The notes: a model not told the origin generated them from the sequence alone. DNA of 64,000 bases from Nonomuraea thailandensis (GCF_024172165.1 NZ_JAMZEB010000002.1:12669501-12733500), one strand, 5' to 3'. Shown: positions 54,586 to 63,536, counted from the stretch's first letter. Translations and numbers: made by a program.

Positions 54586-54795
54586 ATGCCGCGTTACGAC
54601 TTCCGGTGCCGCGCCTGCGGTTCCACCTTCGAGGTGTCCCGCCCCATGTCGGCCTCCGACGACCCGGCGACCTGCCCCGAAGGTCACGGCGACACGGTCA
54701 AGCTGCTGTCCACGGTCGCCATGACGGGCGGCGCCGCCGCCCCCAGGGCCGCCGCCGGTGGCGGCGGGTGCTGCGGCGGCGGGTGCTGCTCCTAG
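54586..54795 (+). CDS. FmdB-family zinc ribbon protein
   Basis: 69 residues. PRYDFRCRACGSTFEVSRPM and DDPATCPEGHGDTVKLLS form the FmdB-type zinc ribbon (CxxC plus Cys/His); the tail is Gly/Ala/Cys-rich (GGGGCCGGGCC), which adds four possible metal-binding cysteines. Function unknown. Its stop overlaps the convergent serine-hydrolase gene by 4 nt. Confidence 0.88.
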   Translation: MPRYDFRCRACGSTFEVSRPMSASDDPATCPEGHGDTVKLLSTVAMTGGAAAPRAAAGGGGCCGGGCCS

Positions 54796-55661
54796 ACCCC
54801 GACGGCGGCGCCGTCGCGGGTCAGCGTCCTGACCACGAGCCGGGCCATCCGCTCCACGGTGGCCACGCCGTCGTCCATGGCGGGGTTGCGCTCCGACAGC
54901 ACGGCGATCAGCAGCTCGTGCCCGCGTACGACGAGCCGCCCCACGCTGTTGACCGTCCACAGCCCGTCGTGCGCCTCGGCGGGCAGCCAGCCGTTCTTGA
55001 GCGCCACGTCGCCCCCTGAGGCGGCCGCGCTGACGCCCCACGCCTGCGACGGCGCCACCGACGACATGAGGCCGAGCGCGTAGCGCCGGCTGCGGGCGGG
55101 CAGCGGCCCTCCGGGGTCGGTGAGCCGCTCCAGGACCTTCACCTGGTCGGACGGCCTGCTGTGGGTGGCGCCCCACGACAGCCCGGAGCCCGGCCGCGTG
55201 TGGTGCACGCCCAGCCGCCGCAGTGCCCGGTCCAGGCCGTCCCGGCCGCCGATCGTCACGTACAGCTCGTGCGCGCAGTCGTTGTCGCTGTAGCGGATCA
55301 TGCGCGAGGTGAGCCTGCGCTCGTACGCGCTGAGCCGCCGGCCGTGCTCGCCGAGCAGGAACGCCAGCAGGATGTCCACCTTCGCCACGCTGGCCAGCAT
55401 GAACGGGGTGTGCTCGCGGAAGGCGTACCTGGCGCCGGTGGTGCGGTCGTGGACGGCCAGCGCCGCCCGTCCAGGACGCTCGCGCAGGTAGGCCTCCAGC
55501 GCCCGGTCGAGGGCCTGCCGCTCGGCCGCCGGCAGCACGCTCACGGCCGGCGGCGTCCGCCTGGCGGGCGGAGCCGGGCGCGGCGCCCCGCCGGAAGGCG
55601 CCGCGGAGCCGGCCGAGGCGAGCAGCAGGACGGCGAAGAGCGAGAACTCCCGTACGCGCAT
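54792..55661 (-). CDS. Secreted class A beta-lactamase-fold serine hydrolase
   Basis: 289 residues with an N-terminal signal-like segment (EFSLFAVLLLASAGSAA). Motifs: SVAK (S91-x-x-K94), YSDND (S125-D-N127) and KNGW in place of KTG. Class A beta-lactamase-like proteins with this set include true lactamases and non-hydrolysing penicillin-binding relatives. The usual Glu166 region is not clear to me, so resistance activity is uncertain. Start ATG 55661 is chosen at the signal peptide. Convergent with the zinc-ribbon gene. Confidence 0.82.
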   Translation of the reverse strand: MRVREFSLFAVLLLASAGSAAPSGGAPRPAPPARRTPPAVSVLPAAERQALDRALEAYLRERPGRAALAVHDRTTGARYAFREHTPFMLASVAKVDILLAFLLGEHGRRLSAYERRLTSRMIRYSDNDCAHELYVTIGGRDGLDRALRRLGVHHTRPGSGLSWGATHSRPSDQVKVLERLTDPGGPLPARSRRYALGLMSSVAPSQAWGVSAAASGGDVALKNGWLPAEAHDGLWTVNSVGRLVVRGHELLIAVLSERNPAMDDGVATVERMARLVVRTLTRDGAAVGV

Positions 55662-55686
55662 GTGCGGGAGCCTGCCATCCGCCAGG

Positions 55687-55708
55687 CCATCGGCCGGGGG
55701 GCCGATGG
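55687..55708 (-). terminator. Terminator after the WYL gene
   Basis: 9-bp stem CCATCGGCC / GGCCGATGG with a 4-nt loop, 26 nt past the WYL stop on the minus strand. Confidence 0.65.
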
Positions 55709-55734
55709 TCAAACAGCGGTCAGTTCCGGCGTGG

Positions 55735-56262
55735 CTAGGCGGTCAGCCTGCGCTGACCGGTCTCGGCCGCCGTGACGGCCCGGCGCTTGCGGCGCTGGAA
55801 CGGCAGGAACCGGTCGGCCAGATGCGGACGGGACGGCGTGAGCGTGGGCTCGACCGCGATGATCCGGTCGAACCTGAACGCCCTGATCCCCCGGCGCAGC
55901 TTGCACACGCCGACCAGATACCAGAACTCGCGGTGCACCAGGCACGTCACCGGCTCGACGTCGCGAGAGGTGATGACGCCCGAGGCGTCGCGGTAGTGCA
56001 GGCGGACCATGAGCCGGCTGGTGATGGCGTCGGCCATCAGCCGGGCGCGGGAGGCGACGTCGACGGGCAGCGGCTCGGTGAGGGTCGTGAGCGTGGTGGC
56101 GATGACGTCGTCGTCGAGGTCGAGGTGCTCGAATGCGTGCTGCAGGCCACGCCTGGCGGTGACGGCCTGGGGGCCCGCTCCGAGGTGAGCGAGGGAGAGG
56201 GCGAGTGCGGCGATCTCGGCGGTCGTCAGCGGGCGAGTATCGTGCTTCACGACTGTCGTCAT
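55735..56262 (-). CDS. WYL-domain protein without helix-turn-helix
   Basis: 175 residues. WYL core: MVRLHYRDASGVITSRDVEPVTCLVHREFWYLVGVCKLRRGIRAFRFDRI, with the family's Arg and Asp ligand residues. The N-terminal ~75 residues (TTAEIAALALSLAHLG, HAFEHLDLDDDVI) resemble the middle part of WYL regulators, but no DNA-binding HTH precedes it. ATG 56262 lies 6 nt after TATTCT, so the short form is probably genuine. It may be a ligand sensor acting through a partner. ilvD lies 108 nt upstream on the same strand. Confidence 0.82.
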   Translation of the reverse strand: MTTVVKHDTRPLTTAEIAALALSLAHLGAGPQAVTARRGLQHAFEHLDLDDDVIATTLTTLTEPLPVDVASRARLMADAITSRLMVRLHYRDASGVITSRDVEPVTCLVHREFWYLVGVCKLRRGIRAFRFDRIIAVEPTLTPSRPHLADRFLPFQRRKRRAVTAAETGQRRLTA

Positions 56263-56268
56263 ACCCCA

Positions 56269-56274
56269 AGAATA
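56269..56274 (-). promoter_or_regulatory. Candidate -10 box, leaderless WYL gene
   Basis: Minus-strand TATTCT, 6 nt before the ATG at 56262. Confidence 0.45.
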
Positions 56275-56322
56275 GGGATGAGCACCGACAATTTTCGAAA
56301 GTCTGTCCGGGAAGACAGATGG

Positions 56323-56360
56323 CTGTGCGGCAGGCGAGAACCCACTCGCCCACCGCACAG
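56323..56360 (-). terminator. Terminator after ilvD
   Basis: Two-part stem CTGTGCGG/CCGCACAG plus GGCGAG/CTCGCC separated by a symmetric CA/CA internal loop, 10 nt past the ilvD stop. Confidence 0.8.
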
Positions 56361-56370
56361 GGAACGGTGA

Positions 56371-58209
56371 CTATCGCGACAACTGCGACAGGTCGCGCGA
56401 GGCGCCCGTCGAGGCCGACGTCGTCATGGCCGCGTACGCCTGCAGCGCCACGCTCACCTGCCGGTCGCGGTCACGCGGCCGGTACCCGCCCAGCTCGGCC
56501 AGCAGCCGCTCGCGCCGCGCGGCCAGCTCGGCCTCGGGCACCCGCAGCTCCATCGACCGGCCGGGGATGTCGATGTCGATGATGTCGCCGTCCTCGACCA
56601 GCGCGATCGTGCCGCCCTCGGCGGCCTCGGGGGAGGCGTGGCCGATCGACAGCCCGGAGGTGCCGCCGGAGAAGCGCCCGTCGGTGACCAGCGCGCACAC
56701 CTTGCCCAGGCCCTTGCCCTTCAGGAAGGACGTCGGGTACAGCATCTCCTGCATGCCGGGGCCGCCCTTGGGGCCCTCGTAGCGGATGACGACCACGTCG
56801 CCGGCCTTGACCTTGCCGCCGAGGATGCCCTCGACCGCCTGCTCCTGCGACTCGAACACCACCGCGGGCCCGCTGAACTTCCAGATCGACTCGTCCACGC
56901 CGGCCGTCTTCACGACCGCGCCGTCACGCGAGATGTTGCCGTAGAGCACGGCCAGTCCGCCGTCGGCGGTGTAGGCGTGCTCGCGGTCGCGGATGCAGCC
57001 CGCCTCGCGGTCGAGGTCGAGGTCGTCCCAGCGGTTGTCCTGCGAGTACGCCTTGACCGTGCGCACGTTGCCGGGCGCGGCGTGCCACAGCTCCACGGCC
57101 TCGGGCTTGACCGTGGGGGACATGGCGTCCCACTGGGCCAGCAGGTCGGCCAGCGTGCCGCCGTTCACGGTGGGCACGTCGCGGTGCAGCAGCCCGGCGC
57201 GGTCGAGCTCGCCCAGGATGGCCGGGATGCCGCCGGCGCGGTGCACGTCCTCGATGTGGTACTTGGCCGTGGCCGGGGCGACCTTGCACAGGCAGGGCAC
57301 CCGCAGCGAGATCTCGTTGATCTCCTTGAGGCCGAAGTCGACCTGCGCCTCGCGGGCGGCGGCCAGGATGTGCAGGATCGTGTTGGTGGAGCCGCCCATC
57401 GCCACGTCGAGCGTCATCGCGTTCTCGAACGCCTCGCGGGTGGCGATCGAGCGCGGCAGCACCGACTCGTCGCCGTCCTCGTAGTAGCGGCGGGTGATCT
57501 CGACGAGCTGGCGGCCGGCGTCCTCGAAGAGCTGCTTGCGCGCCTTGTGCGTGGCCAGGATCGTGCCGTTGCCCGGCAGCGCCAGGCCGATGGCCTCGGC
57601 CAGGCAGTTCATCGAGTTGGCGGTGAACATGCCGGAGCAGGAGCCGCAGGTCGGGCAGGCGCTCTCCTCCATCTCCAGCAGCTCGGCGTCGGAGACGGAG
57701 TCGTCGGCGGCGGCGATCATCGGGTCGATCAGGTCGAGCTTCTTGCCCGGGGTCTTGCCGGCCTCCATGGGGCCGCCGGAGACGAAGATCGTCGGGATGT
57801 TCAGCCGGAACGCGGCCAGCAGCATGCCCGGAGTGATCTTGTCACAGTTGGACACGCAGATCAGCGCGTCCGCGCAGTGGGCGTTGACCATGTACTCGAC
57901 GGCGTCGGCGATCAGCTCGCGCGACGGCAGCGAGTAGAGCATGCCGCCGTGGCCCATCGCGATGCCGTCGTCGACCGCGATCGTGTTGAACTCGCGGGGG
58001 ATGGCCCCGGCCTCCCTGATCGCCGCGGACACCACGTCGCCGACCTCGCGCAGATGCACGTGACCCGGCACGAACTGGGTGAAGCTGTTGGCCACCGCGA
58101 TGATGGGCTTGCCGAAATCGCTCCCGGCTACGCCGGTCGCCCGGAGCAGGGCCCGGGCACCGGCCATGTTCCTGCCGTGGGTGACTGTGCGTGACCTGAG
58201 GGCGGGCAT
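56371..58209 (-). CDS. ilvD: IlvD, dihydroxy-acid dehydratase
   Basis: 612 residues. It dehydrates 2,3-dihydroxy-isovalerate and -methylvalerate to the keto acids of valine and isoleucine. Iron-sulfur ligands and signatures: ICVSNCDKITPGML (about 118-132), SACPTCGSCSGMFTANSMNC (about 188-208) and VTDGRFSGGTSG near 515. Length and start (MPALRSRTVTHGRNMAGARALLRATG) are normal for the long-form enzyme. GGGAG precedes the ATG. It stands alone; a two-part stem terminator follows. Confidence 0.96.
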   Translation of the reverse strand: MPALRSRTVTHGRNMAGARALLRATGVAGSDFGKPIIAVANSFTQFVPGHVHLREVGDVVSAAIREAGAIPREFNTIAVDDGIAMGHGGMLYSLPSRELIADAVEYMVNAHCADALICVSNCDKITPGMLLAAFRLNIPTIFVSGGPMEAGKTPGKKLDLIDPMIAAADDSVSDAELLEMEESACPTCGSCSGMFTANSMNCLAEAIGLALPGNGTILATHKARKQLFEDAGRQLVEITRRYYEDGDESVLPRSIATREAFENAMTLDVAMGGSTNTILHILAAAREAQVDFGLKEINEISLRVPCLCKVAPATAKYHIEDVHRAGGIPAILGELDRAGLLHRDVPTVNGGTLADLLAQWDAMSPTVKPEAVELWHAAPGNVRTVKAYSQDNRWDDLDLDREAGCIRDREHAYTADGGLAVLYGNISRDGAVVKTAGVDESIWKFSGPAVVFESQEQAVEGILGGKVKAGDVVVIRYEGPKGGPGMQEMLYPTSFLKGKGLGKVCALVTDGRFSGGTSGLSIGHASPEAAEGGTIALVEDGDIIDIDIPGRSMELRVPEAELAARRERLLAELGGYRPRDRDRQVSVALQAYAAMTTSASTGASRDLSQLSR

Positions 58210-58355
58210 TGGGCATCTCCCATCGTTGGCGAGTCTTCACATGTTACGGCCACCGCCCGGTAAATGAGACGACTGTCCATGCCTCGGACGGTTGGTTACC
58301 GGATCGTGCCGGAATCCGCGGCCGCTGACACCTGAACTCGTGTTACAGAGATCAA

Positions 58356-61064
58356 ATGAGTCACGGGGCAGCCATGCTGGACGACCCCGCAAGGGTCGGC
58401 AACTTCATTCATACGATAGACCGCTTATGCCGCAGACCTGCCAGGGGCGAGGGCGTGCAGGACTCCCCGCACGTCGCCAGGCGGCCGCTGCTGACCGGAT
58501 GGCGCGAGGGGGCGGAGGCCAGGCAGCACACGGATCGCAGGGGGATCCCGCTCGTCCGGCTCAGCGAGGCCGGCTCCTGGCCGCGGGCGCTGGCCCCCAG
58601 GGATCCCCGGGACAGGGCCGTCACGCACGTCATCTCGCCCGACATCCCGCGCGCCCACCCGGACATCCAGCCCGGCGAGCCGGTGCCCAGGATGCTCGCC
58701 CGCATCGTGGCCGAGCTGCGCAGCAACCGGCTCCGCTTCCCGCGCTACCGGCTGGCCGCGCTGCTGGTGGAGCAGCTCGCCGAGACGCACGGCAGCGAGG
58801 AGCACGCCCGCCGCATCCTGCGCGAGGCCGACCGCAACTGGGGCTGGGGCGTGGACACGGCGAACACGGGCGCCGAGAGCGTGCCGTTCCCGCTCAACCT
58901 GATGCTGCGGCTGGTGCCCGGCTTCCTGCACGACCTGCGGCTGAGCGGGCGCGTGCCGGGCCTCGGCGGCAGGTTCCGCTGGTTGCGGGCGGCCCTGTCG
59001 CAGGACGACCGCACGGCGCCCGGCGTGCCCGCCCTCCTGGCCGGCCTCGATCCGGCCGACGAGGAGCGCGTCTCGCGGTTGCTGCTGCGGGCGTTCATGG
59101 ACGACCTCACCCGCCAGTACAGGCGCTCGCCGGCCCACGTGCGCGGCGCCGCCCACGTCTTCTACCCCCTCCTGCTGCTCAACGAGCACGCCGGCGAGCT
59201 CGTGGACCTGATGGCGGAACGGCGCGCGGACCTCGACAGGTTCGACCCGGTCGTGGTGGTCTCCTACACGCAGGACGCCGTCCGGATCGAGGACGACGAG
59301 GAGCCGCTGTGGACGCTCATCCGCTGGCGCAGGGAGCTCGTCACCGCCGATGACGCGGCGACCTGGCACCAGGTGCTGCGCAACCCGCTGGCCATCAGCG
59401 CGCCGCCGCTGCCGCCCGACCTGTCCCGGTACGACGTCGCCGACCTCACCTGGGTGCCGCCCGCCCGCGTGGCGCCCTGGTGGTCGTCCTGGATCGCCAT
59501 CACGCTGTTCTGGATGGCCCTGGCGGGCGCCGTGGGCGCGTACGCGGGCCAGACCGCCGCCTGGCACCGCAGCGCCTGCGCGACCGGCCTGTGGACCCCC
59601 TGGACGGAGAGCGGCAGGCAGCTCGCCGGCACCGAGTGCGTGGGCGTGGCCGAGCCCGGCTACCTGTTCACGCCGGGCAACGCCGAGATGCGGCAGGTCC
59701 AGGCGGTGCTCCAGCAGGAGAACGAGCGGGCCGCCCGGCTGAGCGAGAGCAGCGGCCGGCCGTACGTGACGATCGTCTACCTGGCGGCGCTGACCTCCTC
59801 CGACAACGACACGCTGGCCGCCGCCCGTGAGGGCCTGGCGGGCGTGGCCATCGCCCAGAAGCGGCAGAACAGCGCGGCGGGCCCCAGCGAGCCGCTCGTC
59901 CGCATCCTGCTGGCCAACGCCGGCGGGCGCATGCAGCACGGCTCCCGCATCGCCCGGCTGCTGCTGCGCTACCAGGATGGGCAGGCGCCCATCGTGGGCG
60001 TCGTGGGCCTGGACCAGAGCCGGCAGGAGACGGTCGCGGCCATCCAGGAGCTGGGCAAGGCCGGGCTGCCCATGGTGGCCTCCACGCTGTCGGCCGACCG
60101 CCTCGTCGGCGAGTCGCCGTTCTACTTCCAGGTGGCGCCGCAGAACTCCAGGCAGGCGTGGATGGCCGCGGCCTTCGCCGACTCGCTGGCCCGCAAGGGC
60201 GAGGTGACCCGCCGGGCCCGCGTCTACTACTCCCACGACGAGACCGACTACTACGCCTCCAACCTCAAGGCCCGCGTCGTGGCCAGCCTCCGGGGCGACG
60301 AGGGCTTCGCCGTCGAGGCGCACCGCTTCACGCCCATCGGCACGGCCAAGCCGGGCGCGGGGGACCGCAGCCAGGACCCGTACGCGGGCGACCCGCGTGA
60401 CGCCGGGGTGTCGGCCTGCGGCTTCGACGGGCTCGTGTACTTCGCCGGCCGCGGCATCCCCGACTTCGCCGAGTTCGTGAAGGGGGTGGCCGACAAGTGC
60501 GCGTCGTCGCCGCCGGTCATCCTCGGGGGCGACGACGTCACCCGGTACGTCGCCGACGTGCAGATCAGGTCGGCCGTCGGCGGCATCGCCTACTACTACG
60601 AGTCGTTCGCCGTCGCGCCCAGCAAGTGCGGCGAGCCGCAGCGGCACGACTTCTACGCCGAGCTCTTCGCCACGTTCCCCTTCGAGTGCAAGGAGCCCGG
60701 CCCCGGCCGCACCCTGGACGGGCACGCCGCGCTGTCGTACGACGCCACCGAGACGATGATCACCGCCATCCGCAGGCTGGGCGGCATGCGTCACCGGGTG
60801 CCCGTGAACTCCTACACCGTCTGGCGCCAGCTCAGCACCCTCTACAACGCGGACCCGGCCGGCCACGCCATCGAGGGCGCCACGGGCGGGCTGGACTTCG
60901 GGGAGCACTCCCCCCGGCAGTACCCGCTGGACAAGGCCGTGCTGATCCTGCACGTCAAGGGCGCGGAACGGCCCACCCAGATCGGCGCCTGCGGCAACAT
61001 CACGGGCGCCACCGAGGAGGAGCTCTTCCCCTGGTGCGACTCGATCCCGGAGCGTTACCGCTAG
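58356..61064 (+). CDS. Membrane-anchored periplasmic-binding-protein-like receptor
   Basis: 902 residues. A cytoplasmic, mostly helical N-terminal region (about 1-370) lacks any P-loop or kinase motif. A single transmembrane helix follows, WIAITLFWMALAGAVGAYAG, near 380-399. The external part (about 400-902) resembles a type-1 periplasmic binding protein: IARLLLRYQDGQAPIVGVVGLDQSRQETVAAIQELGKAGLPMVAS and YFQVAPQNSRQAWMAAAFAD, like LivJ/AmiC-type receptors. This topology implies ligand sensing outside the cell with a signal to the inside, not transport. No ABC genes are adjacent. Its 3' end is tandemly duplicated. Confidence 0.8.
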   Translation: MSHGAAMLDDPARVGNFIHTIDRLCRRPARGEGVQDSPHVARRPLLTGWREGAEARQHTDRRGIPLVRLSEAGSWPRALAPRDPRDRAVTHVISPDIPRAHPDIQPGEPVPRMLARIVAELRSNRLRFPRYRLAALLVEQLAETHGSEEHARRILREADRNWGWGVDTANTGAESVPFPLNLMLRLVPGFLHDLRLSGRVPGLGGRFRWLRAALSQDDRTAPGVPALLAGLDPADEERVSRLLLRAFMDDLTRQYRRSPAHVRGAAHVFYPLLLLNEHAGELVDLMAERRADLDRFDPVVVVSYTQDAVRIEDDEEPLWTLIRWRRELVTADDAATWHQVLRNPLAISAPPLPPDLSRYDVADLTWVPPARVAPWWSSWIAITLFWMALAGAVGAYAGQTAAWHRSACATGLWTPWTESGRQLAGTECVGVAEPGYLFTPGNAEMRQVQAVLQQENERAARLSESSGRPYVTIVYLAALTSSDNDTLAAAREGLAGVAIAQKRQNSAAGPSEPLVRILLANAGGRMQHGSRIARLLLRYQDGQAPIVGVVGLDQSRQETVAAIQELGKAGLPMVASTLSADRLVGESPFYFQVAPQNSRQAWMAAAFADSLARKGEVTRRARVYYSHDETDYYASNLKARVVASLRGDEGFAVEAHRFTPIGTAKPGAGDRSQDPYAGDPRDAGVSACGFDGLVYFAGRGIPDFAEFVKGVADKCASSPPVILGGDDVTRYVADVQIRSAVGGIAYYYESFAVAPSKCGEPQRHDFYAELFATFPFECKEPGPGRTLDGHAALSYDATETMITAIRRLGGMRHRVPVNSYTVWRQLSTLYNADPAGHAIEGATGGLDFGEHSPRQYPLDKAVLILHVKGAERPTQIGACGNITGATEEELFPWCDSIPERYR

Positions 61065-61112
61065 CCCGGCCCGTGCGCTCCCGGAGCGTTACCGCCGGCC
61101 CGGCCGGTGCGG
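61045..61112 (+). repeat. 34-bp tandem duplication of a gene 3' end
   Basis: Copies 61045-61078 and 61079-61112 differ at 4 of 34 positions; both begin TCCCGGAGCGTTACCGC. The first copy contains the receptor gene's last codons and stop. Confidence 0.8.
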
Positions 61113-61126
61113 CTCGATCCGCAGCG

Positions 61127-61942
61127 TCACGGCTGGTTCGGCAACCGGACGGCGGCGAGCTGGGTGGCCTGGCCCACCAGACGGCCCTTGTCGTCCCAGA
61201 CGTGGGCCACCTCGTCCATCCGGTCGCCGCCGACGTCCGTCGCCGACAGCCGCACCCGGATCGGCCCGGGGGCGGGCAGGCGGCGGATGTAGGCCGAGAG
61301 CTGGATCGTCGGCACCCACCCCGACAGGCCCAGGTCGAACGAGACCGGCGGCACCGGGTCGAGCGCCACCAGCAGGCTCAGCGGGTCCCAGTCGGAGCCG
61401 TCGGCCAGCCGCTGCCAGGAGGCGATCGTGCCGCGCCTGGAGGGGGCGCCGAAGGCGAAGGCCAGGTGCTCGGGGTCGACGCGCTCCTCGATCACCGCCA
61501 TCAGCGGCACGTGCATGCCCGCGCCGGGCGGGTCGACGGGCGCCAGGAAGCAGTCCTGCTCGGGCGGGAGGGCGACCGGCTCGTGGGCCGACCACCACGG
61601 GTCGGAGTCGTCCAGGAGGCCCAGCGTGACGTGCGCCTCGACGCGCGTGCGGCCCTCCTGCACCAGCGCGGCCCTGACCTGCGCCACGCTGCGGCCCACC
61701 CGCAGCGGCTCGACGCGCGCGACCGCCGCGCCCGGCTCGGGAGGCTCGACGAACGTGCCGCTGACGGCCGTCACGTGCGGGTGCGCGGCGCCCGCGGGGC
61801 TCTCGCAGGCGGCCCTGGCCAGCACCGCCAGCAGGTACCCGCCGTGCAGCCGGGTGCCGACGCTCCACTGGGGGTCCAGCGTGACGCCGAACTCGCCCTC
61901 GCCGTACGCGGTCACGGCCGTCGCTTCCCGAAAAGTCCCCAT
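61127..61942 (-). CDS. TesB-like acyl-CoA thioesterase family protein
   Basis: 271 residues forming a double hot-dog: first fold LDPQWSVGTRLHGGYLLAVLARAA with VTAVSGTFVEPPEPG, second fold DLGLSGWVPTIQLSAYIRRLPAPGPIRVR and DEVAHVWDDKGRLVGQATQLAAVR. This is the actinobacterial thioesterase/acyl-CoA-binding type. ATG 61942 is chosen at the conserved start (GTFREATAV). It is divergent from a TetR gene, with two palindromes in the 67-nt space, and is very likely that regulator's target. Confidence 0.85.
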   Translation of the reverse strand: MGTFREATAVTAYGEGEFGVTLDPQWSVGTRLHGGYLLAVLARAACESPAGAAHPHVTAVSGTFVEPPEPGAAVARVEPLRVGRSVAQVRAALVQEGRTRVEAHVTLGLLDDSDPWWSAHEPVALPPEQDCFLAPVDPPGAGMHVPLMAVIEERVDPEHLAFAFGAPSRRGTIASWQRLADGSDWDPLSLLVALDPVPPVSFDLGLSGWVPTIQLSAYIRRLPAPGPIRVRLSATDVGGDRMDEVAHVWDDKGRLVGQATQLAAVRLPNQP

Positions 61943-61973
61943 TTTTCGCCATCCCTTCCCCAAGAAGGTCAGC

Positions 61974-62000
61974 TTGACACCGTTAACTTGACGACGTCAA
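61974..62000. promoter_or_regulatory. Paired TetR operators between thioesterase and tetR
   Basis: Two 13-bp units 14 bp apart: TTGACACCGTTAA (61974-61986, one mismatch) and TTGACGACGTCAA (61988-62000, perfect palindrome about a central base). Confidence 0.65.
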
Positions 62001-62009
62001 CCTGAGGGG

Positions 62010-62711
62010 ATGAGCACCAGACGCGTACGCGCCAGGCGCGGAGAGGGCGCGCTGCTGCGCGAGGAGATCCTGCGCGCGGCCGAGGAGCTGCTGGCCGAGT
62101 CGGGCACCGAGGACGCGCTGACGGTCCGCGCGGTCGCGCTGCGGGCAGGCGTGTCCACGCCCTCGGTCTACCTGCACTTCGCCGACAAGGAGGCGCTCGT
62201 CGAGGCGGTCTGCATGCGGGTGTGGGGCGAGCTGGGCCGCCTGTTCACCGCCAACCTGGGCGGCGACCCGTTCCTCGCCCTGGGCAGGTGCGCCCGCGCC
62301 TACGCCCGCTTCGCGCTCGACCACCCCGTGCAGTACAGGGTGCTCATGATGCGGCCGTCAGCGGCCCCTGGCGTGCCGCCGGCCGCGGCCGAGGCCTTCC
62401 GCCACATGGTGAGCGCCGTGTCGGCCTGCGTGCGGACCAGGGTGCTCGAAGGCGACCCCGAGGAGCTCGCGCTCGGCCTCTGGTCGGCCGTGCACGGCTG
62501 CGTCTCCCTGCTCATCGCGCAACCGTCGTTCCCGTGGCCGCGCGACAGGGAGGCACTGCTCGACCACGTCGTCCGGCAGGCCGGGTTCGGCGCGGCGATG
62601 TACTCGCGGCTGCCGCGCCGGCTGCCGCCGAGCACGGAGCTGGCCGCCCGCCTCGACGACTTCGGCACGAGGCTGGCGGCCTGGGGAAAGGAGGATCAGC
62701 CCTCGCCGTAG
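62010..62711 (+). CDS. TetR-family regulator (WHG-domain type)
   Basis: 233 residues. HTH: LREEILRAAEELLAESGTEDALTVRAVALRAGVSTPSVYLHFADKEALVEAV (about 17-67). The C-terminal domain with FALDHPVQYRVLMM and LALGLWSAVHGCVSLLIAQ is the TetR_C/WHG form. It is divergent from the thioesterase and probably represses both through the paired TTGAC sites. The 3' end overlaps the convergent NERD gene by 16 nt. Confidence 0.88.
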   Translation: MSTRRVRARRGEGALLREEILRAAEELLAESGTEDALTVRAVALRAGVSTPSVYLHFADKEALVEAVCMRVWGELGRLFTANLGGDPFLALGRCARAYARFALDHPVQYRVLMMRPSAAPGVPPAAAEAFRHMVSAVSACVRTRVLEGDPEELALGLWSAVHGCVSLLIAQPSFPWPRDREALLDHVVRQAGFGAAMYSRLPRRLPPSTELAARLDDFGTRLAAWGKEDQPSP

Positions 62712-63523
62712 CGGGCGGGCAGCACCTGCGCGGCGATGTCGTAGATCCGGTCGATCTCGGCGGTCGTCAGCGCGCGCTCCCGCTTGGTGATCCACTTGCG
62801 GGCCCGATCGCCCTGGTAGACGTCCACGCCCCGGATGTTCATGATCTTCCATGGCACCGGCGGGCCGTAGATCGCCAGGGAGGGCACGACGGAGATCTCG
62901 CGGCCGAACGACTTGCTGATCAGCTCGCTGGCCTGCGTCGCCTCCCACTTGGCCTCGGTCAGCCGAGGCTTCATGTCGAACGGGCCGTGGAACAGCTTCT
63001 TGCCCATCTGCACGCGGACGGGCAGCCTGCGGTCCCACTTCTCGGAGTCGACCGCGTACACGCCGGTCGGGCCCACCACGAGGTGGTCGATCTGGGCCTC
63101 GCTGCCCGGGATCGCCCTGGCATGCAGCGTGCGGTAGCCGCTGCGCTCCAACCTGCGCAACTGCGCCTCCGTGCGGCGCTCCGCCACGGACGTCCGCCGC
63201 CATGCCGGCACGGACGAGTTGGAGCGGGCGCGGTAGACCGCCTCCAGGATGGCCGCGATCACGCCCGCGGTCACGCCGATCCGCCATTCGTGCACGAGGA
63301 AGCCCACCACCAGGCCGACGACCACCGCCAGGATCGCGCGGTTGCGCAGGCGGCGGAAACGGGGCTGTTGCAGCAGGCTACGCACGGACGCGCGCTCGAC
63401 CGGCGCGTACGTGGAGGTGGGCGCCGAAGGCTTCGCGGCGGCGGTCTGCTCGCTCTCTGGTCGATCGCTCACCCAGATCGGTGACGCGTTGTGACCGTCT
63501 TCTCGCTGGTTGTCGGAGTCCAC
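62696..63523 (-). CDS. NERD-domain (nuclease-related) membrane protein
   Basis: About 275 residues. An N-terminal disordered region is followed by a hydrophobic pair (NRAILAVVVGLVVGFLVHEW, GVTAGVIAAILEAVY, about 65-100) and a NERD domain (about 115-235: AIPGSEAQIDHLVVGPTGVYAVDSEKWD). The IDHL and Asp/Lys residues resemble restriction-endonuclease-fold nucleases. GTG 63523 is chosen because a TACGGT box lies 7 nt upstream; GTG 63532 is the alternative. Function unknown, possibly DNA processing at the membrane. Confidence 0.82.
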   Translation of the reverse strand: MDSDNQREDGHNASPIWVSDRPESEQTAAAKPSAPTSTYAPVERASVRSLLQQPRFRRLRNRAILAVVVGLVVGFLVHEWRIGVTAGVIAAILEAVYRARSNSSVPAWRRTSVAERRTEAQLRRLERSGYRTLHARAIPGSEAQIDHLVVGPTGVYAVDSEKWDRRLPVRVQMGKKLFHGPFDMKPRLTEAKWEATQASELISKSFGREISVVPSLAIYGPPVPWKIMNIRGVDVYQGDRARKWITKRERALTTAEIDRIYDIAAQVLPARYGEG

Positions 63524-63530
63524 GTAACTC

Positions 63531-63536
63531 ACCGTA
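63531..63536 (-). promoter_or_regulatory. Candidate -10 box, leaderless NERD gene
   Basis: Minus-strand TACGGT, 7 nt before GTG 63523. Confidence 0.45.
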
